Source: Melitaea cinxia (Eukaryota > Arthropoda > Insecta > Lepidoptera > Nymphalidae). From it: a stretch of 64,000 bases of DNA. The position numbers and the translations under genes are program-made. Positions 11,607 to 21,720 of the stretch are shown in pieces. The stretch is from the NCBI RefSeq assembly GCF_905220565.1, contig NC_059399.1:10716501-10780500 (forward strand), written 5' to 3'. The notes under the pieces are model-generated. The model was not told the origin of the DNA. It saw nothing but the letters and a program-made list of their open reading frames with translations, and did not search any database. The number at the start of each line of letters is the position of its first letter. Positions within the stretch are counted from its first letter, which is position 1.

Positions 11607-13363
11607 CAAATTTTTGAATTACTCGTTCACGGGTTTGATAAGGAAATTAAAATCTTGATGGGTCTCTAGATATGCAATTCATACTTTCAAAATTACTTTG
11701 AGTTCCACCCTTAAGACTTTACCTAAAATATTAAACAGATTACGTTAGTATAAAGAGTCAACCACATCAAAATAAATTTAAGACCTACGTGAGTTGTTAT
11801 AGTCATTAATATAAATAATACAAGTATTTTAAAACGTTTTTTTTATTTTACAGTTCCTTGAATAAGACGAAATTTAGATTAACAAAATACGTTATTTCAT
11901 CAATAAAAGCTTGTATTTGATCTTCTGTTGGCCGAAGGTTTCCATTAGAGTTGGCATGTTTGAATTGTAGACTATGCATATCTCAAATACCTTGTAAGGC
12001 ATACATACATAACCACGAGACAAAACAACACTGAAAACTATGCGGTGCTCACACACATTTGAGGCCACTTCCATATTCAAAAATACTTCAAAAGCGCTTT
12101 TGGATAGGCATTTTACAAAATAAACATTTCTTTAATATAAATTAACTATAATAAGCTAGCACCGATTTGGAAAGTAGATTCTGATGAGACAAACAACTAG
12201 TAAAATCCAACTGCTACTCTTTCAAAAATCGTCAATATATTTACATTATCATAATCATCATTGTCAACAGATGGACGTCCACTGCTGGGTCTCTTATAAG
12301 TCCATTTGCGACATCGCTCAAGCATTAAAAATTCAGTTAAAATATGTGAATAGCGAGCCGTTTTGTTTCATATATATTATCGTTATCTTTTTTATTAAGA
12401 TGTAACAAAATGAAAAAATATGTATGTATCCCGAGGGTAATTGAAATAACTTTTTTTTTTGTAAGAAAACGGCAATACAAAAGTACTATGAATAAGAAAA
12501 TACTCGATTTCGGTAAAAATCTACTTGACAATGACTGTGATGTTGTGGTTCTCTATCTAATAACTTCACCTTTGACAACTTTCGAAATTCTATTTGAGTT
12601 TATTTATTGAAAAAAGAAAACTGTATATGACTCCATACAAATTCTGTTCAAAGTAAGCGTATTGTTAAGGTAACTTTTACTTGTTGTTATGTTAAATATT
12701 AAGTATGATTGTAAATAGAATTACAGAATATAATGTTAAGAAATTCTACCGATGAAATAATTGCTATATTTTATTTATTAAAACATGTTGAACCTGTATT
12801 ACTTTTGTGTATACTTGCCTTTTTGTTTAGATTAGATATTCATGATTACATACCCACGTTCCTAAGTGTATTGCACGAAAATCTTCTTTACTTACCATCA
12901 ATAACTAATAACAAGATACCCAAACGCTTTTCACTTACCTGAAAAAAAGAAAAACAACAAGTAAATCTATTTGTATTAGGTTTTTAGTAAATTTAAAACG
13001 AATAGAATTATTTAAAATTTTCAGGCGTTACGAATTACGAATTCACTTCTTTTTGGTTTTACAAAATATGCCTTTGAATTTTCATCAAGTGGTTTGATTA
13101 ATTTAAGTTCAGTGCTATTTTTTGAACTATTAATATATACTAATTCGTAAAAAAAATGTTCCTTTTTATTATTACCTATACATAGTTCGACATATTAAGT
13201 AACCATGTCCTCGAATTTTATAAAAGCTTAGTAATTAAAGTAAAGGTTGTGTCGCAAAATATCAGTCAAACTAAGAACTTTCCCTAACAAGATTTCGTTA
13301 AAGCATCGCGTATCAATTTAAACAAAACATTAAATACGCATAACATTACTATAAAATTGGGTA
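11607..13363. other. AT-rich spacer, nothing firm
   Basis: ORFs of 62-73 codons near 11.9-12.9 kb are AT-rich, lack domains and have no splice context. A decayed CACCGATTTGGAAAG motif at about 12161 resembles the insert at 273-568. Confidence 0.5.
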
Positions 13364-13370
13364 ACAAGTA

Positions 13371-13600
13371 AATAAATAAATATCTTATAACATTCACACA
13401 TAGTCGTCTGTTCCTAATGTAAGCAAATTAATGCTTTTGTTATAGGTTTACAGCCAGCTGATATAGCTAAATAAGTTTTTTTGATAAATATACATAGAAA
13501 TATTACATATACTAATATATAAATACAAATATTACACCCAGACTCAGTGGGGAATCGAAACCGCAACCCGCGGACTACAAACTGCGCCAACGGGCTAGTC
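13371..13600 (-). repeat. tRNA-headed SINE (family D)
   Basis: On the minus strand it begins GACTAGCCCGTTGGCGCAGT, an A-box-like start, followed by a B-box-like GGTTTCGATTCCC (about 13549-13561) and then an AT-rich body. ACAAGTA flanks it at 13364-13370 and 13601-13607, a plausible 7-base target duplication. A sister copy is at 20157. Head and duplication together support a Pol III-derived SINE; it is not an intact tRNA gene. Confidence 0.7.
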
Positions 13601-13896
13601 ACAAGTACCTTTTATTTTAAAAACCTACTTCGATTACTTTTTGTGAAAATGAAATGAAGTATTTTCAATTCATTTCGCTGTGTACATACATACGCACGTT
13701 AAGTAGAGCATATTACTCATTTTAAATAGTTTATGCTATTCTGCGTTTTTTTTTTCCATGTATTTTTGGTTTGACCTAGTTTACACACTTTCTATTTGCA
13801 TGAGAGTATTTTAAAGACACTGACGTGATTTTATCGATATGTAAGATTGTTAAACGGAAAAATGATATGAATGATAAATTTTATATTTTATTTTCA

Positions 13897-14225
13897 ACTA
13901 GCTGTGCTCGCGACTTCGTCCGCGTGGAATTAAAAAAAAATATTGTTCAGCTCACAGAGTTAAAAAATTAAAATATTTCTAAAATAATAGTCTATTTTTA
14001 TTAATTATTCCTTAGTACAGAAGCTATCTGGCGGTGAAAGTCCCGTCAAAATCGGTCCAGCCGTTTCTAAGATTAGCCGGAACAAACAGACAGACAGACA
14101 GACAAAAATTGTAAAATATATTATTTTGGTATATGTACCATGTATACATCTATATGCATATAGTAAAAAGCGGTAATTTTAATATTACAAACATACACTC
14201 CAATTTTATTTATTTGCATAGATTT
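13897..14225 (+). mobile_element. Family F Helitron-like repeat, full copy
   Basis: Head ACTAGCTGTGCTCGCGACTT, middle AAAATCGGTCCAGCCGTTTC, then a (CAGA)n run, and tail CAATTTTATTTATTTGCATA. A close relative lies 2.4 kb downstream in the same orientation. No coding capacity. It belongs to the common lepidopteran 'CGACTTCGTCCGCGTGG' repeats; the transposon class is uncertain. Confidence 0.65.
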
Positions 14226-14899
14226 AGTCAGTCAACACCAATCAAAGTTTTTCTAACTTTTGTTAGTGTTTAGTTTGTAATATCCAATTATCCTTTTACC
14301 TACAGAAAATACAAAAATATAAAAACGTTACCTATTAGCTTAAAGCTTCCAGGTTTCAGAAAGACCGAGCACGAAAGTTAAAATATTCATGAATTTCCTC
14401 TGTTCCCGTCTCTCACTGAGCTCAGAGGGGAGAATCTATAATTATTATCATACTAATATCTATAGTTACAAGTACGTTTGATGGTATAAATTTTAAATTA
14501 GTTCCCTTGTTGAATAGATCGTATTTAACGCTATATATTTCGTGAACTTGTTATAATTTTGTTGTTCATATTATAAATGTTTGAAACGTAAACGCGTTAT
14601 CAGTTCAGCTATTTTCTTGACTAGTGAACTTTACTCGTAGCCATTGGTTCAAGTATTATTCAGTGAAGCTGGTAGGTTGTAGGGATGGAATATTATAATC
14701 AACGTAGAAACACAGTAATTTTCCGATCTTGCAACAGTATTGCTTATCCACTTATCGATTATAATAGAATCGTGTAAAGTTTTTATTTCGAAAAGTTTTA
14801 ATTTTCTTAATGTCATTATTTTTTTTATTTAATAAAAAAAAAAAACAAAAAAAACTTACGCTAAAAAAACGCTTAATGAGTTAATACACAATAATATAA
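14226..14899. other. AT-rich spacer, nothing recognised
   Basis: Homopolymer A/T runs lie near 14820-14860. No gene is seen. Confidence 0.55.
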
Positions 14900-15047
14900 T
14901 AATATCCTGTCCTATACCCAAAGGATGTCTGGAAGAAATCGCTCTTTTAGCACCGCCTTTGTACATCTTCCTCTAATTGTACTACTTTTGCGTGTATCCT
15001 TTAATGGTGTGCAATAAAGATTATTAATAATAATAATAATAATAATA
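14900..15047 (+). repeat. CR1-like LINE 3' tail with half-lost hairpin
   Basis: GGATGTCTGGAAGAAATCGC is present, but the 3' arm of the usual ATCGCT/AGCGAT hairpin is broken (TTTTAGCACCGCC). GTGCAATAAAGATTATTA and a (TAA)n tail close the unit. Confidence 0.65.
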
Positions 15048-15232
15048 TATTTAGATATATTTATTATTTTAAAAAATTAGTTCAACGACAGAAATTTTCG
15101 TCATAAGGAAACGTTAAGTAACGGAGCAATAGTAAATAATATGTTATTAATAATAATTAAAACCTAGCAATTATAAATAAAGTAGTTGACTCGGCAAACG
15201 TTGTTTTGCATGTATATACTATTAAAAATTTT

Positions 15233-15487
15233 TGCTGTGTGGTTACGGCAATGAAGAATATAAGCCGACCGATGGCGGGATAACCATCCAACTACTGGCA
15301 ATGAAATACAAAGGCCGTAGACGGGCAACAGCGTCTTCGGTGCGACAAAATCAGCCCTGCGGTCACCAATCCGCCTGCCCAGCGTGGTGACTATGGGCAA
15401 CACACATGAGTTCACACCATTTTTGGCGTGAACTTGTGCAGGCCTATGTCCAGCAATGGACTGTGATAGGCTGAAATGATGATGATA
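15233..15487 (+). repeat. Family B SINE-like repeat with RTE-type tail
   Basis: Starts GCTGTGTGGTTACGGCA and includes AGCCGACCGATGGCGGGATA, GGGCAACAGCGTCTTCGGTG, GCCCAGCGTGGTGACTATGG and CACACATGAGTTCAC. It ends in GCCTATGTCCAGCAATGGAC, TAGGCTGAAATGATGATGAT. The last block matches the 3' end of the RTE LINE at 28208. Sister copies are at 18975, 37921, 40571 and 56049. Open frames in it are not conserved between copies. Confidence 0.7.
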
Positions 15488-15499
15488 TTATTAACCCCC

Positions 15500-15660
15500 T
15501 TAACCCCCCCCCCTCTTATAACTTAGGGGTCTGAAAAATAGACGTTGGCCGATTCTCAGACCTACCCGATATGCACACAAAATTTCATAAAAATCGGTTC
15601 CGCCGTTTCGGAGGCGTATTGTAAATAATTGTGACACGAGAATTTCATATATAAGATTAC
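15500..15660 (+). repeat. Dispersed repeat ending in CCGTTTCGGAGG motif
   Basis: A CCCCTTAACCCC-type start, then ACAAAATTTCATAAAAATCG, GTTCCGCCGTTTCGGAGG, and the end GAGAATTTCATATATAAGAT. Known style of lepidopteran RTE-linked repeat; no coding sequence. Confidence 0.5.
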
Positions 15661-16360
15661 AGAATGTATATTATTTGTAGTGTTATATTAGAAAACCACA
15701 GACGATTCGTATAGAAGCGCATTCATCTTTAATATTGAAAATGAAAAAGCAATAAGAACAGTGAAATATTTGATACTGCCACCAACCAGCTATCAATACT
15801 CGTAACAAGTATTATTTGTATCAGTTTCGCTAACATGTGAATGTACAAAAGAAGAAAGGATCAAATGGGGTGTCTTTGGCATTGTTAGTAACGTGAAACA
15901 ACATTTTGTCAAAGTCGAAAGGAGTTTTTTTTAAGAATGTTATTATAGCAAGAAATATTTCCACTTTTTTAAGCTTGGTTATCGAAATTTTCTTTCAAGT
16001 AATTTTAAGTCTTAAACAAATATTTTCATAAAGTTATGATGTAAAAAATAATTGGAGCATTAAGAAATCGTTTATGGTAACGCGAATTCAGATTAAAATA
16101 AAACAAAAAAATCGTACCTATTATTATAATTTAGGGGTAAAGTTTTCGAAAATAGCTAATTTAAAATTATCAACTCTCTATACAATTTTAAAATATAGTA
16201 ACATATTTCATTTACTATGCTTACAAACTAACAAAAAATAAGTTTCAGAACCAAATCTATAGTAGTAAAATATAGTGTCAGAACAACATATACAATTACA
16301 AAACTAAATATATACTTATCACTTATTTTAAGTACAAAGAATAGTTATAATATATTTACT
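15661..16360. other. AT-rich spacer, nothing recognised
   Basis: No ORF of interest and no repeat match within the window. Confidence 0.55.
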
Positions 16361-16695
16361 ACTAGGTGTGCCCGCCACTTTGTCCGTGTGGAATTTAACA
16401 GAAAAGTTATTGTGTAGTTCGCAGAGTTATACAATAAATATATTTCTAAAATAAAAGTAGCTTAAGCTACTTCTTATTGCACCAGCTATCGGGCAGTAAA
16501 AGTTCCGTCAAAATCGGTCCAGCCGTTTCTAAGATTAGCCGGAACAAACAGACAGACAGACAGACAGACAAAAATTGTAAAAAAATGTTATTTTGGTATA
16601 TGTACCGTGTATACATCCATATGTATTTAGTAAAAAGCGGTGATTTTAATATTACAAACAGACACTTCAATTTTATTTATTTGTATAAGAGTAAA
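16361..16695 (+). mobile_element. Family F Helitron-like repeat, second full copy
   Basis: Same order as the 13897 copy: ACTAGGTGTGCCCGCCACTT head, CAAAATCGGTCCAGCCGTTT, an expanded (CAGA)n tract (about 16549-16570) and a CAATTTTATTTATTTGTATA tail. An extra AGTAGCTTAAGCTACTTC palindrome sits mid-element (about 16455-16472). Confidence 0.65.
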
Positions 16696-17161
16696 GATTT
16701 GGAAGGGCCGCATGGACTTGACACAATCAACTAATGTTTTAAAATTGTCGGATCAATCAATAATGCGATCAGGCGACCTTTTCGGCCGAGCCCAGCTTTT
16801 TTAATTCGTATCCCCGTGCGCCCTGCACCATTCTACTTCCTTGTACGAACTGTGATGTTTTAAAAGTAATGTACATAATTGAGTACATTTTGGTAGTGGA
16901 CTAAGATTTACGTTTAGTTTTTTCCACATATAAGTAAAATATGTCATTCAATAGTATGTAATGAAAGTATTTATATATTTTTATTTTTGAAAATATAATG
17001 CCTTATTTTATTTATATTGGACTAACAATATTCTAAAAAATTCTCAAATCTAATCGCCACGCAGTGAAGGAAGTTTTTGTTTTATCAAAAGAATAAAATA
17101 AGAATAAAATCTTTTTACTTCGTTCATTCGTTTGTTTCGTCAGTCGACTGTATTATTCACT
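16696..17161. other. Spacer with a fragment of a GAGCCCAGC repeat
   Basis: GGCGACCTTTTCGGCCGAGC (about 16774) is related, inverted, to AGCTGGGCTCGGTCGCCC at about 27658, so both belong to one dispersed repeat. The remainder is AT-rich and empty. Confidence 0.4.
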
Positions 17162-17260
17162 TCATCATCATCATCACTTCAGCCTATCGCGGTGCACTGC
17201 TGGACATAGGCCTCCCTAAGTGCGCGCCAGACATCCTGAAATTCCGCAATCCTCATCGAA
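17162..17260 (-). repeat. RTE LINE 3' end fragment
   Basis: On the plus strand (CATCATCATCATCACTTC, then GACATAGGCCTCCCTAAGTG, CCAGACATCCTGAAATTCCG) it matches the 3' terminal coding and tail region of the RTE copy at 28208. It is 5'-truncated and no longer codes for anything useful. Confidence 0.7.
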
Positions 17261-17503
17261 CTGTATAATTATGATAACTGTATCATTATGGACTAATAAA
17301 TAACAACAGTCAAAAATCGATGACAGGTTCGCATATGTCCATACACAAGTAGCTTTTCATCTTCTTGAACTTTGTTAATGAGTACATGTGTTCATTTGTA
17401 CTTAATAAATATACTAAATAAACATTTTACTTAATTTAAATTTATGTGAAATTTAATATTCATCGCAAAGTAACTTTAATGACAATTTTTGATATCTTTT
17501 CAG

Positions 17504-17606
17504 TGATATGCAGCAGCAAAGTAAATTTCAGATTGATCGTGCCTGAAGGTATGAAGCCTGGAGGGTTTTACAGAGCAAGAGTATTTTGTACTGATATTGG
17601 AGTGAG
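17504..17606 (+). CDS. Candidate internal coding exon of an unidentified gene
   Basis: A 103-nt segment sits between a good acceptor (GATATCTTTTCAG) and a strong donor (GAG followed by GTATGT). Only one frame is open across it. It enters with two bases of a split codon and leaves with two, reading ICSSKVNFRLIVPEGMKPGG and then FYRARVFCTDIGVR. The peptide is balanced in composition, with two cysteines and a possible beta-strand rhythm (FYRARVF), and does not look like random AT-rich translation. I do not recognise the family. The partner exons must lie in long introns or outside the window. Splice signals and frame are seen; coding status is inferred. Confidence 0.5.
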
Positions 17607-18596
17607 GTATGTCATGTACACATGAGTACACAGACTTTATGTTACATGTTACTGTTGACTTTACACAGCTTATGTCTATACTAATAACTACTAATAAGCT
17701 AAAGTATCATTCGCTCAAATCTAGGGAGGATCAGATTAGTGTATATATTTTAATTTATACCTAAAGGTTGTTTGTGGTTATATATAAAACAACCATATTA
17801 TAAAAACATAATTCACTTAAAACACAAGCGTTGGCTAATTATTACAGGTCCAGCAAATGTACACAACAATGTAACGTAACCAATGAAAACATTTTTTTAA
17901 GACGTTTGTGAATGTGTGTGTTTTATGTATCAAAAAGTCATCATTGTAGCTAAAGGTAAAGGTTTTATATGTATATAGCTACAATTATTTTATATTTTAA
18001 ATATAATTATTTATTAAATTGCCATTAAGGTTTTACGAGTGTGTAGTGTAAAATTACACGGACGTAGTTTTAGCATTGTTAGGCACGTTTCCATTTACTT
18101 TTCACGAAACCATTTTGCCAGCCCGTATCGAATCTTGCTATGTTAAAATTAAACGCAATTTATGACATACGTTTTTAAAGTTTTTATATTGGCTTAGTAA
18201 CACATTAGTTTTAAAGTATTTATCTATTATTTGCATATACATATATCGTCAACGCTATAAAATGTCTAATAAACCTGCTTTTATATAAATGCCTCATGCT
18301 ATATTGTCTTACTCGGAGCGGATGGGGGGGGGGGGGGGGGTTGATATCACATTGAGCTAAATAAATGGTAGGTCAATTAAGACTTATGGCGCACGAGATA
18401 TTAAATTAATTGAATGACGTTGTAATTCCGGCGCAGGAAGTAAAAACGTGTTGTGTATGGAAAAACACATTTATTAAAAATACAATGCGTAATAATAGTA
18501 AAAGTCGTAACGAATGGTATGGAATATCTTTTTAACATTTTACTGCTGGATTCAGTCTGTAACATTCCGCATACCGTTTTCTCTATGTCGGAAAAT
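17607..18596. other. Probable intron or spacer with a 17-G run
   Basis: The run of 17 consecutive G at 18324-18340 is the only marked feature. No second exon was recognised downstream of the 17.5 kb exon. Confidence 0.5.
18324..18340 (+). repeat. Poly-G tract of 17 bases
   Basis: An uninterrupted G run in strongly AT-rich DNA. It could form a G-quadruplex, but it is also a place where assembly length is unreliable. Confidence 0.9.
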
Positions 18597-18906
18597 AATT
18601 GTGTTTGTTAGCAAATGAAAAAAATCGACTTCAATTACATCGACAAGTAATATAACGTAGGTAGATGAAAAAAATTAACAAACGTACTAGTCACCACTAC
18701 ATTTTTCGAAGGTTCCCCTCTATTTCTTTGAGATACCATCATCAGATCCTGGTTTTCTTATCATAGTACCGCCCTTGGCATATCTCCTTTCCAACAAAAA
18801 ATAATCATAAAAATTGGTTCATAAACGACGAAGTTATTCGCGAACATACATAAAATATATATATACGGTCGAATTGAGTAAACTCCCCCTTTTTTAAGTC
18901 TGTTAA
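18597..18906 (+). mobile_element. Family E retroposon, internally deleted
   Basis: Head AATTGTGTTTGTTAGCAAAT, one internal module (GATACCATCATCAGATCCTG), a CGAACATACATAAAATATAT segment and tail AAGTCTGTTAAG. Same internally deleted subtype as the 2446 copy. Confidence 0.75.
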
Positions 18907-18974
18907 GAGTACATTTAGCATTTACTAAAGGGTTAAAGTCTGTTGCAAATTGTTAAAAATTTAATGTAGTGGTT

Positions 18975-19314
18975 CATCATCATCATCATCATTACAGCCT
19001 AAACAGTCCACTGCTGGACATAGGCCTCCACAAGTTTACGCCAAAAATAACGTGAACTCATGTGTTTTGTCCATAGTCACCACGCTGGGCAGGCGGGTTG
19101 GTGACCGCAGTACTGGCTTTGCCGCACTGAAGACGCTGCTGCCCGTCTTCGGCCTGTGTATTTCAAAGCCAGCAGTTGGATGGTTATTCCGCCATCGATC
19201 GGCTTCTTAAGTTCCAAGGTAGTTGTGGACCCTTGTTATCCCTTAGTCGCCTCTTACGACACCCACGGGAAGAGAGGGGGTGGCTAAATTCTTTAGTGCC
19301 GTAGCCACGCAGTA
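18975..19314 (-). repeat. Family B SINE-like repeat with RTE-type tail, full length
   Basis: Plus-strand start (CATCATCATCATCATTACAG, CTGGACATAGGCCTCCACAA) is the tail; the other end is AGTGCCGTAGCCACGCAGTA, the head. It contains the whole set of family blocks including CTTACGACACCCACGGGAAG, and is the most complete copy with 37921. Confidence 0.75.
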
Positions 19315-19316
19315 CA

Positions 19317-19858
19317 ATGTATTGGTTGTATAGTTTTAATAACGATAAATATTCATTCGTAAAGCGATTTTTTCATTAGTCCATCTGGTTAGTGAGTAGG
19401 TACGTGACCATTCATTGAGTCATGAATGTACCTAAATGTGAACTTGACGAAGGTACAGTTTTTCTTTACATTAACTGTTTTATGCTCCTTCATTCTATAT
19501 GTATATGTCGTTTTTCTGTGCAAAATTCCAGGTTTAATAAATTTTAATTGTTTAAAAATAAAAAAAGAAGGAGCGTTCTGTGTGTACTCATAGAAATATG
19601 TCTTTGTGTATAATATCGGTAATAGTGATAATACATAGTAATAGTGATGATACCTTACGAAAATAGAAAATAGAAAATATATAGGTATGTATTAATATCT
19701 ATAAAATGTGGTATAGTATATGCTTATAATGGTACAGCATAAGTATAGACCAAGTATTGTACATACCTTTTCATGGAAATATAATTGGAATACCAATGTC
19801 GATCATGTGTCTGAGATGGACATAATTTGTACGTTTCATACATCAGTACATTATACGC
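19317..19858. other. AT-rich spacer, nothing recognised
   Basis: Short repeated AATAGTGATGATA-like runs lie near 19620; no gene is seen. Confidence 0.55.
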
Positions 19859-20094
19859 AACTAGTGACCCGCCCCGGCTGCGCACGGTTGCAAAAACTAT
19901 CAGTGTTACTGTTACTTAAACTATTAGTGTTACCTATTATATTATGCATGTATTATACATATAAACCTTCCTCTTCAATCACTCTATCTATTAAAAAAAC
20001 TGCATCAAAATCCGTTGCGTAGTTTTAAAGATTTAAGCATACATAGGGATATAGGGACAGAGAAAGCGACTTTGTTTTATAGTATGTAGTGATA
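19859..20094 (+). mobile_element. Helitron-like repeat (family G), deleted copy
   Basis: Head ACTAGTGACCCGCCCCGGCT, body AAACCTTCCTCTTCAATCAC, then CAAAATCCGTTGCGTAGTTT, and tail GCGACTTTGTTTTATAGTAT. The head block is shared with 26537, 38793 and (inverted) 61559. The lack of inverted ends or coding fits a nonautonomous Helitron-like unit, which is how I know such lepidopteran repeats. Confidence 0.6.
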
Positions 20095-20156
20095 AGGAAT
20101 ACATAATCAAATCTAGCTTTAATTCGAACATTAAATACTTTTAAAAAAAGTATTAT

Positions 20157-20394
20157 AAATAAATATCATATAACATACACACACGGTCGTCTGTTCCTAT
20201 AGTAAGCAACTTAATGCTTGTGTTACAGGTAACAGCCGACTGTTATAACTATATACATATATATTTTTTTGATAAATATACAAAGAAATAGTAAATATAT
20301 AAATACAAATATTATATTACACCCAGACTCAGGCGGGAATCGAACCCGCAACAAAAGAAGCGCAAGCACTACAAACTGCGCCAAAGGGCCAGTC
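20157..20394 (-). repeat. tRNA-headed SINE (family D), second copy
   Basis: On the minus strand: GACTGGCCCTTTGGCGCAGT, then a B box GGTTCGATTCCC preceded by TTGTTGCGG, then CCTGAGTCTGGGTGTAATAT and an AT-rich body. The B box is intact, better than in the 13371 copy. Target duplication is not clear. Confidence 0.7.
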
Positions 20395-20414
20395 AAAATA
20401 CTCGTATATTAGTA

Positions 20415-20967
20415 TCCCACCAAAAACATTTTCATGTAAAATGTTGCCAAGACGAGATCATATGGCTCGCACTGTCAAAAAGTTATCAGATCTCATGTAG
20501 AGCCAAGCTTCTAACTCTACACGTCCTAACTCTACAAGCCCTAACTTCACAAACTCTACACCTTAGTCAAAATATGTGGCTTGGCCGTTTCGCTACCTTC
20601 ACGTGGGCGTAAGGTGAAAAATTTATTCACTGTTTATTACTTTTCTTTTATACAATAGTTCTATTAAAGAAAAAATAAAAAGAAAAAGAATAATTGATAT
20701 ACATATAATACAAATAAAAATAAAAAGATATATATATTTATAAATGAGACAGGAAAGTCGTCATCTACAACATCGGCAGCCGGTACTAACGAAACGGCCA
20801 AGCCACATATTTTGACTAAGGTGTAGAGTTTGTGAAGTTAGGGCTTGTAGAGTTAGGACGTGTAGAGTTAGAAGCTTGGCTCTACATGAGATCTGATAAC
20901 TTTTTGACAGTGCGAGCCATATGATCTCGTCTTGGCAACATTTTACATGAAAATGTTTTTGGTGGGA
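20415..20967. mobile_element. Foldback element with perfect 178-bp inverted arms
   Basis: The left arm 20415-20592 begins TCCCACCAAAAACATTTTCA and ends GGCCGTTTCG. The right arm 20790-20967 is its exact reverse complement across 178 bases as far as I can check by eye. A 197-bp AT-rich spacer separates them. Within each arm an 11-base CTAACTCTACA motif is tandemly repeated with variation (20511-20561 left), as in foldback transposons. No transposase is present. Identity of the arms implies recent insertion or ongoing arm conversion. Any transcript across it would fold into a long double-stranded hairpin. Flanks show no clear target duplication. Confidence 0.85.
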
Positions 20968-21179
20968 TTTCACTTCTTTTTGTAAGTTGCTTATGACAAT
21001 ATTATAGTTACATTTTACCTCCGAGACATTTTATACCATAAATATTATCCAATCTTCACCATATTCGGTTTAAGCAAGCTGTTTTAAATTTTATGTTGAA
21101 CTGATATGCAAACGGTGATCTCCGCCAAAACTTAAATACCAAAATTACAAAATGTAAATTTTCGACATAAACTAATAAC

Positions 21180-21720
21180 CGATTTTTATTTTTTATGTAT
21201 TTTATTATTATTATTTATAACAAGGAGTAACTAGGAGTCCCTATATCAATTTTCAGAACTCTAGCATCAAAATTTGCGGAAGTCTCATACAAACTTCCAT
21301 CCCCTAGTTTAAGGGGTTGGGGGGTAAAAGTTCCAAGTTTTAGAATTTTTTTGTTGTTTGTGTACTAATACTAGCTTACATACCAAATTTCAGCTTTCTG
21401 GGACTTCAGGAAGTACTCTATGAATTTTGATGATCATCAGTGAGTGACGAAATCGGGGCTTTTTAGATATCAATAAAATCTAAAGTATAAGAGCTATGCA
21501 ATTGAAACTTTATATGTTTAATAAATCCACTATTGACACCATATCCCCAGAATTTTGTTTATCTGGTATAATCCAAACCCAAGTTATGAGGGTTCAAAAA
21601 AACGACGAAGCACTTCGAGAAAAGATAGGTAGTGCTTTTCGTTTTTTTTTTTTTTTTTTTTTTGGTTCGTCTTGACGGGGGCACTACCGTGCCCCCAGAT
21701 CAGTATATTTGATTATCATA
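21180..21720 (+). repeat. Unclassified repeat region ending in a GC-rich hairpin
   Basis: A block with CCTAGTTTAAGGGGTTGG, ACCAAATTTCAGCTTTCTGG and AAGTTATGAGGGTTCAAAAA, then a T-run, resembles lepidopteran transposon 3' sequence. It ends near GGGGGCAC-TACC-GTGCCCCC (21677-21696), a perfect 8-bp stem. No coding frame; class unknown. Confidence 0.4.

Noticed and set aside
13549..13600. Possible real tRNA genes at 13.5, 20.4, 25.4, 25.8 and 62.8 kb
   Set aside because: A- and B-box-like motifs are present, but each continues into a SINE or repeat body, no complete cloverleaf with acceptor stem was found, and several are flanked by target duplications.
15164..15415. 83-codon minus-strand ORF (and similar ones at 37890 and 40459)
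   Set aside because: All lie in family B repeats; the shared translation reflects shared repeat DNA, and other copies are frameshifted or deleted.
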